Positions 1 to 7,098 of a stretch of 15,565 bases of DNA are shown one piece after another (position 1 is the stretch's first letter; every line of letters starts with the position of its first letter). Location: positions 3,015 to 18,579 of the forward strand of contig LT642424.1 in NCBI GenBank assembly GCA_900128585.1, in the 5' to 3' direction. The position numbers and the translations under genes were made by a program. The notes under the pieces are model-generated. The model did not search any database and had not been told where the DNA came from. It saw only the letters and a program-made list of their open reading frames with translations. This DNA comes from Stramenopiles sp. TOSAG23-3. Lineage: Eukaryota > Sar.

Positions 1-113
1 GAAGAATTTTGGATATTTTGTTGTTTGTTTGTTGAGCTTTTTTAAAACAGCACATAACTGGAAAAATCAATCAATTTAATAAAAGAAAAAAGAAAAAAAT
101 ATTTAAAAAAAAA

Positions 114-131
114 GGGGGGGGGAGGGTTGGG
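114..131 (+). other. G-run with G-quadruplex potential
   Basis: Nine consecutive G are followed by A, GGG, TT and GGG. The nine-G run can supply two G-tracts, so four tracts with short loops are available on the plus strand. It directly follows a poly-A stretch. Whether it folds in the cell is not shown. The homopolymer is also a place where read length errors are likely. Confidence 0.4.
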
Positions 132-250
132 AGTTGTACTACGTACTTCGTACAAATAGACATGTGCCGTGTAGTTAAGATAAGAATAGAATGAGGAGGG
201 GGGAATTGATGACTTAATATGTAATATAATGTAGTTTAAAGTAGGTAATA

Positions 251-268
251 TAGGGTTAAGGTTAGGGT
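251..268 (+). repeat. short telomere-like TTAGGG-type stretch
   Basis: The plus strand reads TAGGGTTAAGGTTAGGGT, which is two to three imperfect units resembling TTAGGG or TTTAGGG. It is too short for a telomere. It could be an interstitial remnant, a promoter-type telo-box or chance in G/T-rich sequence. Confidence 0.2.
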
Positions 269-566
269 GATGCGATGCGATTTTAAGAGGCGGGGGCGGA
301 GGAGGGTATTTAATAGAAGATTTATTTATATCTAATATAAGTGAGTCATACTATCTCTATATATATATTTAATTAAATTTCATTTTTTATATACAGAATA
401 CAGATAAAATATATTTATTAATTCCCCATTCCCCATCTCAATGTGATGTTGTGTCTATATTCAACTATTTTTTTCCTCTTTTTGATCCATCCTTCCCTCC
501 CCCTCATCACTCAAACAAAAATGTGAAGAATGAAGAATGTGATGATGATAAAATGGTAATAAAATA

Positions 567-574
567 TATATAAA
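567..574 (+). promoter_or_regulatory. possible TATA-like element
   Basis: TATATAAA lies about 175 bases before the start codon at 749. The surrounding 40 bases are generally (TA)n-rich, so the match may be fortuitous. Confidence 0.15.
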
Positions 575-748
575 ATATATAATTATCCATCCGTCCCATA
601 TATTTATTATCTCTCTCCGCCTTACATTCCACTGGGTTATCTTTTTTAAACGTTTCCATCCAGTAGAACAACAGTTGGTCACAGCGTTTAAATAACAAAA
701 AGGCATTTGTAGGAGGAGAAAGTTTGACCCCACCACCACCGTCGAAAC

Positions 749-2026
749 ATGGCCTCCACCACGAACAACCCAGTCTCTCCCTTTCCAGCGACCCCCCCTG
801 CTGAACATGCTGCTGGTGGTGTGACAAACCCTATTGGGTTGCGACATGCAAAACAGCAGGTCGCACAGACAACGAATTTTAGTAATACAAATGAAATTCT
901 TCGCCACGCATGGTCGAAATGCAATGGTTTGGTGCTGAAACACCATCTCGAGTCGTGCAACAAAGGGGCAGGGTGCCCGTTTACTTTAAAAGAGCACATC
1001 TTGCTCGTAATTGCCAAAGCGTGTGTGAACAGTGCTAACTCCGGCAGAAAAAAATCCGGAGACAGGCTGGGGAAAGAGGGCACCGCAGAAGAAATTTGCG
1101 AAAAGATCTTGTCTTTGGAATCGCTGGTGACAAGCGGAACCGGCGAGAAGGCAACCGCGATGCACTCGTCCGCGCCGGTGGCCATGACTGGCGCCAAAGT
1201 AAAGCAGCATAACGATAGCGAATGCCCTTACAACAATTTTATCCTCAGAGGCACGGCCCCTCTCGACGACCTGAAAGCATTCTACCAGTATTTGACCGTA
1301 ACGGAGACCCATGATATTAGTGAAAACGGTTTGCGCCATTTCATGCATTCCGGGTACAGCCGTACCCATCGCGTATATTTGCATTGGAGCATTCATTACG
1401 GGAAACGCCGCATCGGGGCCAAAGCAATATCTGTCACTCCAAACGATGTCTTAAGTCAATTTAAAGGGGGCCTGTCCTCAAGTAAGCTTCCGCGGTCTCC
1501 GCGCGGAAAAAGACGCAAAAAGCAAGAAAAGGATGGTGCCCCATCTCATGCACGCGGGAGTACACCTGCGCAGAAACGAATAGAACGCGGGCAGCACATT
1601 GTTATGTACATCAAGCCAAAACAGCAGCACTTCCTTGCGCGCGTCGTTTCCTTTGTGGAGGGCACGACCTACCAGTTAGGGTTTCAAGATGGAACCATCG
1701 AAACCTATGATTTGAGCAAAGAACTTTATTCGCTGGCCTCGGGGGCAGATGCTCGAAGCAATGGTCGGGTGAGCCATATAACCACACCTCTGAGCTCTGC
1801 AAGAAAACGAAGCCGAAACCCAAAGCTGTTGGCGACAAAAAAAGAGTCCCGTTCGCTTGCAAAGGAAATCGGAACCAGTGTTTGGAACGATTATAAATAC
1901 GAATTAGGCCGGATGGGCTGGTCCGAGACCAGTGCAAGTGACTACCACCATTCCAGGTCACCAGCGTTTGATTTGCTCCACCAAGCGGCACTACTTTTGT
2001 CAAAAGAAGACAACACTCTTCAGTAA
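749..2026 (+). CDS. Tudor-like domain protein, probable nuclear factor
   Basis: An intact 425-residue intronless gene with no family I can name. The start is well supported: an in-frame TGA lies at 725-727, the ATG at 749 is the first ATG after it, and its context (AAACATGGC) suits eukaryotic initiation. Residues 1-45 are Ser/Thr/Pro/Ala-rich and probably disordered. Residues 53-92 contain a possible metal-binding cluster: H53, C58, H65, H66, C70, C76, H83 and C92, with an H-x3-C-x5-C core faintly like a TAZ finger. A strongly basic patch, RGKRRKKQEK at about 253-262, looks like a nuclear localisation signal. Residues about 280-328 resemble a Tudor/chromo-type barrel, with LARVVSF, YQLGFQDGTIETYDL and ELYSL as successive strands. 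A second basic patch lies at 351-368. Inferred role: a chromatin- or RNA-associated protein that reads methylated ligands. The fold call is moderate and the function is a guess. It converges tail-to-tail with the giant gene that ends at 3023. Confidence 0.85.
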   Translation: MASTTNNPVSPFPATPPAEHAAGGVTNPIGLRHAKQQVAQTTNFSNTNEILRHAWSKCNGLVLKHHLESCNKGAGCPFTLKEHILLVIAKACVNSANSGRKKSGDRLGKEGTAEEICEKILSLESLVTSGTGEKATAMHSSAPVAMTGAKVKQHNDSECPYNNFILRGTAPLDDLKAFYQYLTVTETHDISENGLRHFMHSGYSRTHRVYLHWSIHYGKRRIGAKAISVTPNDVLSQFKGGLSSSKLPRSPRGKRRKKQEKDGAPSHARGSTPAQKRIERGQHIVMYIKPKQQHFLARVVSFVEGTTYQLGFQDGTIETYDLSKELYSLASGADARSNGRVSHITTPLSSARKRSRNPKLLATKKESRSLAKEIGTSVWNDYKYELGRMGWSETSASDYHHSRSPAFDLLHQAALLLSKEDNTLQ

Positions 2027-2140
2027 AACAATTTGAACAGCGTGTTTTAAGTCCACACCACGCGCGATAGTCCCCCAAGATGTAAGATGGAATGAGAGAA
2101 GTATTTAATAATTACGAGTTAGTTTGATTGTGCGTTAATG

Positions 2141-2419
2141 AAAAACAAGAAAATTGGCTGTTATTTATGCTAAAACATACTATTATCATTAGGTTTTTTT
2201 TATGCGAACTGAAATCTACTAAACATTCGAGGTTTACATTCCTTGTGTGCGTTAATTAAGAAGTAAATTTTGTGGAAGACACAGAACGGCAAATTGTATT
2301 TTAAAACTTGACCTAAACCTCGAATGTCTAAAATTTAGAGTGCAGTTCGCAGTACATTAATTTTAATTACTCTAAATATAATTAGTTTTAAAAAAAATAA
2401 AAGCCAATTTTCTTGTTTT
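2141..2419. repeat. long imperfect inverted repeat, MITE-like
   Basis: Two arms of about 95-105 bases face each other around a loop of about 77 bases. Outer ends: 2141-2165 against 2397-2419, identical over 22 of 23 paired bases and containing AAGAAAATTGGC. Middle: GCGAACTG (2204-2211) against CAGTTCGC (2343-2350). Inner end: ACATTCGAGGTTTA (2223-2236) against its exact complement at 2314-2327. The stretches between are diverged. The size (about 280 bases), the lack of coding capacity and the long terminal inverted repeats fit a decayed foldback or MITE-type element. I could not identify a target-site duplication. Another reading is a structured 3' element that stops converging transcription. 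Confidence 0.55.
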
Positions 2420-2430
2420 AAAACTTGACC
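2299..2430 (+). repeat. 15-base direct repeats bounding one arm
   Basis: TTTTAAAACTTGACC occurs exactly at 2299-2313 and again at 2416-2430. The two copies bound the right arm of the inverted repeat (2314-2415). This could be an oversized target duplication, a trace of replication slippage, or part of the element's own structure. Confidence 0.5.
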
Positions 2431-2442
2431 TTTTCAAGTTTT
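2420..2442. terminator. perfect 9-bp hairpin in the convergent spacer
   Basis: AAAACTTGA (2420-2428) pairs with TCAAGTTTT (2434-2442) across a five-base CCTTT loop. It lies next to the end of the long inverted repeat. A role in 3'-end formation for either convergent gene is only a guess. It may simply be part of the repeat. Confidence 0.25.
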
Positions 2443-2644
2443 ATCAAATGTCACTTTTTTTTATCAAATGTACGCGTAAGTTTACGAATTGAGGATTGAT
2501 ATTTCACACGTTTGTGTTCAATGTTAATGAACGGGTGTGGTAAACTTAATTAACCCCATTAATAAAAACCTTTAACACACACATTAAAAGGTTGTCCCTT
2601 CAAATGTACTGCGAACATATCTCTGCTCCTGTAATCCATTAATC

Positions 2645-2650
2645 AATAAA
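2645..2650 (+). promoter_or_regulatory. possible AATAAA polyadenylation signal
   Basis: A canonical AATAAA on the plus strand, downstream of the gene ending at 2026. Another lies at 2396-2401. In sequence this AT-rich such hexamers arise by chance, and many protists do not use AATAAA. Confidence 0.15.
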
Positions 2651-2871
2651 ATTACTCTTGTCACTTACTTGCTTTAGTCTTGACTAATCATTCTCTGGTG
2701 TGCTCCATGCAAATGATCCTTGTAACTTGGTTTCGTAACTTTTAAGATGTTTTTTCAAGAATTTCTTTACTAATGTGTATATTATCCATATATATAAAAT
2801 CAAATTAAAAAACATCAAAAGATAGGATTAGGATTGGATTTGAAGTAGTATTTGATTTAAAATGAGAGTCT

Positions 2872-2918
2872 TAAAACATACTACTATATATAAAAACAAG
2901 AAAATTGGCTGTTATTTA
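2872..2918 (+). repeat. further copy of the spacer repeat end
   Basis: Positions 2892-2918 repeat 2141-2167 without mismatch over 27 bases (core AAGAAAATTGGCTGTTATTT). TAAAACATACTACTAT at 2872-2887 matches 2171-2186 in 15 of 16 bases. The order of the two blocks is swapped: here the 16-mer precedes the 27-mer, while at 2141 it follows it. This points to a rearranged or independently inserted copy. Confidence 0.6.
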
Positions 2919-3022
2919 AGTAATTGATTTGTTTTTTTTATAAATTTGTATTTCTAAAAAGGTCGTAAAAAAAAGTTAAATTAAAACTTATTTCCACAAA
3001 AAAATATCGCTGACACCTTCTT

Positions 3023-6000
3023 TTATATCGTGGATTTCGGCAAAGTTCCCGATTTAAGCTGTCCAAATTCTTTCTTGCGCCTCGCTGATTTTTTTCTCGG
3101 TCTCTGTGGGGCAGCTACCGTAAGTGAGGTAGTGTTCCCTTGCTGTTTAGCCTGCCGCAGCCGCAGCATCAACAATTTGTTTTGCTCCTCGTTTTGAGCC
3201 ACCACCGCTTTCATATCCGCTAGTTTCTTCCTGTTTTTCTCCTTCCGCTTTTCTGCCGTCGCAGAATCGGCTGCCAGGAGCGGGTTATGAACCAATGTAA
3301 GCTCGAACATGTTGTTTTCAAGATCAGGATCAGTCTCAGTGGATTTCCTGTTACGAAACCTTGCTGCCCCCCACATACGCGCGATGACCTCTGGCGTTTT
3401 GCCGTAGATCTCAAACACAAAGACAATCATATAATACGTTAAACTGAAAAAGACAACCACTAAAATCAAATACGTTATTAAATCCCGCTGCCATGCATAC
3501 GCGCCTGATTTATCGTTTTCAAACCGGTCTGACTCGAACATGACCCCCGCCAAAGCAACGAGAATCGCAGATGCAAGAAGAACTTGCTCCACAGTGTTGT
3601 AGTCCCAGAAATAGTGCCGCTGCTCTTTTTTCCGATAACCAAAATGTTTGCCTTTTCCGTCGGCGAGACCATACCGTCCAAACTTCACGTCACCCTTCCC
3701 GCGCCGTATGCTGTTCTTTCTCTTGCCTGCTACATAGGACCTAGCGTTTTTTATTCGTTCGTGGATACGGACGTGTTCTGGGTCCCCTTCCTTGGCCTTT
3801 AGGGCGTGATTGGCGAGAGCCTCTTGCCGTTGGGAAGTTGACATGTAAGGTTTGTGCTTTACTTGCAAGACATATGCGATGAACAGCACGAGAACTACCG
3901 TTGAGAGCTGAAAGCCTGGGTTGGCCCGGAATATCAGCGCCGCCGCAGCGATGGCACCTTTTCTTGCTATAATGAATATTATCCAAAAGGACTTTCCGGG
4001 CAAAAAGTGGTAGTACATTTTGTGCAACGCAACTCTAATCTGGTACACGGCAAAGTTAGAAGACGTCTCCACAGTGTTCCCGATCCCAGCGGCCCGAAGC
4101 AGTTGGTCCTCCTTTATCAAAAGCTTCTTGGAACGAAGAAGGATGAGCATTCCGGCTGGAAACCCGAATGTCATGCCCACTATGGCGACAAGTGCTGGCG
4201 TTTTCAGCTGCATCTGAATGTGCCGGGGATCATCGCACCGACAAGGGCCACTATCGCAATCGAAAGAGGTGAATTCCGTGTAGAGGTACCCGTCATACGC
4301 TCCTGGCAACGGGTTACAATTAAATATCTCCAACGCTTGCCTTGTCACTGTGACGTAGAGGAAGTACAGCATCAACAAAAAAGTTGCAGTGTAGCGAGAA
4401 CCCAAAAACTTATCTCTGTTCCTCCACGGCGTCCCCCTGATTACGTGCTCGTACGTAAGAGTGCATAGCCATGTAAACATCAAGATGCCGCAGCAAATTA
4501 TCGGGGAGTATATGGCCATATAGAACTTCGTTACGTACGGAAAGCCTGGTATTAAGCACTCTGGCGCGACTACGTCTATATCGAAGCTAAACACGCTCAA
4601 AACACGGTACAACGATTTCAATGTCGGTGGCCAATCGACATCAGCATCGGAAAACATCGACAAGACTTGGAAATAGTCCCAACCGATGTTGATGAATGCC
4701 AGATTAAACTCTTGGCGGTCAAGCTGGTATACCATCACGCAAAGAGCTATTAGCCCGAGCAAAATTAAAACTAAAAATAGTATCGGGTTGCTTGGGCACT
4801 CTTCGCATTTGTTGTCAATTCGGTGATGGGTCCCAGAAGTGCACATGGCACACCGATACCCTGGTGTGCACGAGCACTCGCCGTAAAACTCGCCCGATGA
4901 CGAATTTCCCTGCGGTGCGCACGATGCGCAGTCTTCGGGATTCCCGGCTCCACATTCGACCCGTGCCATCACATTGTACATGTTTTCGAGGGTGCTGCCT
5001 AGCCGTCCACCGAATTTACTGCACGCACTAACCAGACCTGCCGATTTTTGAGAATCTCGGAGGCAGGCTTTCAAACACGATAAACTCTTGGAACGCGGCA
5101 ACCATTGCGCTTCGCATTGGCATATAGATTGGACTGCTGCAACACACGCCTCTCCCCCCGATCTAACGCGACACTGCAAGTCTGATGTACATGACGTTTT
5201 TCCGGCATTGTTCCGTTCTTCCCAATCTGTGCATTTATCCTTTTCGTGGAGGTATTCTGGCGCGCAGGAATTGTTTCCTTTGCAAGCTTCTTTCGGGATG
5301 CACGCAATGAAATCAAAACACTGCTCTTTTTGGGTCAGAGAAGGAAACTGCTTTGTTATTGTAGGGCTCGTAAGAAGTCGCGACTTGGGGCATCTCTGTT
5401 GTGCTCTCTTAAAATCATCCTTTGCTTTCAGACCCATAATATCGTCCACGGGCTGCCCCTGGCCTTCTGTGATATCTAAGGGCTCCCTCCAAAAGCCGGA
5501 CGAACTGCTTGGCCTAAGGGCCGTATTCGGTACACAACGAGCGCCTTGTGGGCACAGTGCACACAGGTCGCCTTCTTCGCCCCAGTAAACCTGTTGTTTG
5601 CCGTTGTTTAAGACTCCCCCTATCTTGCAGATTGCATAAATTAAAGACGAATCCATCATTTCCAGAATGGGTATCGTAGTACTTTCTTGGAGAGCAACGG
5701 CGAGCGACATGTTCTTTGCCCCCACAACGGTTTCCGGGGTGGTGCAAGTAACATACGGCAGCCCGTCCATTGGGTGGTATTGGTGCCACTGCGCGTCTGA
5801 GCAAGATGTTCCAAACATGGACAGTGTTGCCTGGGACGGCACCCCTCCAAAGTTTGTGCCTCTGACTTCCAATGTGTCAGCCTGCGCATTGTAGGGCCTT
5901 GGGTTCACTTGCTGGATTTCGGGCGGTTGGTAATCCCATGGAACATGCTCCGTTGAATCGCGCCCATACACGCTGACTGTAACGGTTAAGTTTCTTCCAA

Positions 6001-7098
6001 AGCCCAACGGTGCGCATATCGTTATTGTATCATGCGCAAAAACGGATTTGCACAGGCACTCATGGTACCTTGTTTGGGCGTCCTGGCACGTTAAGTGGTC
6101 TTTTTTAGCCGCTAATGATCCATCAAACGCAAGAAATGGACCCCTAGAGTCCCACCGCGAGTTTATGCACTTTTCATTTTTCCAAGAGCACTTGTCCGAG
6201 TCAACAAGGCTGCACGTCTCCTCTGACTGGAATAAGGAACACTTTCCCACCCATACTTTCAGGATATGCTTTGCCGGTCCAAAATTAATGCCTTGGAGTG
6301 TGATCATTTTCCAATTAGTGCACCTCCGAGCAAATACATCTGGGTTGTCATTTCTCTCCTGTGCCGACGCAGAGTACACCCGACCTTTCCACGTGTGTAA
6401 ATTTTCCCAGTCCTGTGCATCACAGCCGTCAGTGGGGCCTGTGGCGGGAGAAACCGACATGATTGAGGGCGCACCGTAGGAAAATGGCGCGCCTTCGCTT
6501 GGAACCCCTGCGACAACGATAACTAGGTGCAAATTATGCCCAACCCCTTCCGGTATTCTGAACGTAGCCTCCGTATGTGATTTTGACCACTCTTTAGTCT
6601 TGTTAATTCGAATGGAACTATCGGGCTCACAAAACTTTGAGCTATTCACACAGCGCAGTTCCAAATATGCCGTTGAAAGCGTGGGTGGTCCAAAGTTATC
6701 CCCTGCAATCGTGTATGTCAAATAGTCTCCTGTTTCAGGGTGCCTTCCTGACGTTGGGCTTGTCTTGTTTGGTGTCAAAGAATATATCACTGCTCGGCTG
6801 TAAGTAAATGCATCTTCATGCAGATCCGACTGCAACGAGCTTGCTTCTACTAACGCACTCATTAATTTCCCTTCCCCTGGAGCAACTGTGCACTGTATGT
6901 GTTTGTGGTCTAAAACGTTTGGCGAAGCACAGTTGTATGAATTAAGAATGCCGTACTGTTCTTCGGGGAACTTATTTGTGTTTGGGACAAGTCTGACTTC
7001 CTGCCCACCCCCACAAAATGTGCCGGTAAGGAGTTCGTTGTTCTCCGTTAGTGAGCACCCGAAGTTATCACCACGAATATCCAGCAACGCCCCCCCCC
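3023..7098 (-). CDS. giant protein, part 3: last IPT repeats, Cys stalk, membrane module, tail
   Basis: The third frame supplies the C-terminal end of about 1,355 residues (numbering below counts an upstream in-frame Met at 7165 as 1; true sequence starts at about residue 25). IPT repeats have their NFG motifs near 35 (DNFG), 157 (DNFG), 294 (INFG) and 439 (TNFG). The cysteine-rich stalk spans 525-793, the membrane module 794-1256 and the tail 1257-1380. The stop is TAA at 3025-3023. The module order, LCALCPQGARC then GFWREP then a CSCTPGY / CEECP segment just before the first helix, recurs in large protist membrane proteins of this type as I know them. The neighbour beyond the stop is the convergent spacer. 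Confidence 0.88.

Larger units (their letters stand above)
1..748. other. AT-rich 5' spacer, no gene seen
   Basis: No credible coding region was found on either strand. The stretch holds poly-A tracts (about 80-113), a G-run (114-131), purine-rich G clusters (195-203 and 288-307), a short telomere-like piece (251-268) and (TA)n tracts (355-372 and 563-585). From about 590 the composition becomes more balanced towards the start of the gene at 749, so the last 100-150 bases are probably its promoter and 5' leader. Reading frames on the minus strand between 461 and 1197 are antisense to that gene and show no domain features. Confidence 0.6.
2027..3022. other. convergent AT-rich spacer with repeats, no gene seen
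   Basis: This is the tail-to-tail spacer between the plus-strand gene ending at 2026 and the minus-strand gene ending at 3023, so it must hold both 3' UTRs and polyadenylation sites. No coding potential was found. It contains the inverted repeat at 2141-2419, a direct copy of its end at 2892-2918, a 15-base direct repeat (2299-2313 and 2416-2430), a hairpin at 2420-2442, a duplicated TTTATCAAATGT (about 2440-2450 and 2461-2472) and several AATAAA motifs. Confidence 0.6.

Noticed and set aside
52-95. Firm TAZ zinc finger in the first gene's protein
   Set aside because: Only part of the Cys/His spacing agrees and the region is one short copy, so it is described as a possible metal cluster only.
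1-748. tRNA or other structured RNA gene in the spacers
   Set aside because: I looked for cloverleaf arms and conserved boxes in both spacers and found none; the only strong pairing is the foldback at 2141-2419 and short hairpins.
461-1197. Minus-strand frames opposite the first gene
   Set aside because: Mostly antisense to the intact gene at 749-2026 or in AT-rich spacer; no motif or conserved pattern seen.
4007-4468. Plus-strand frames inside the giant gene (4007-4468, 5088-5588, 6048-6479 and others)
   Set aside because: They are antisense to well-supported coding sequence, with no recognisable domains and no sensible composition.
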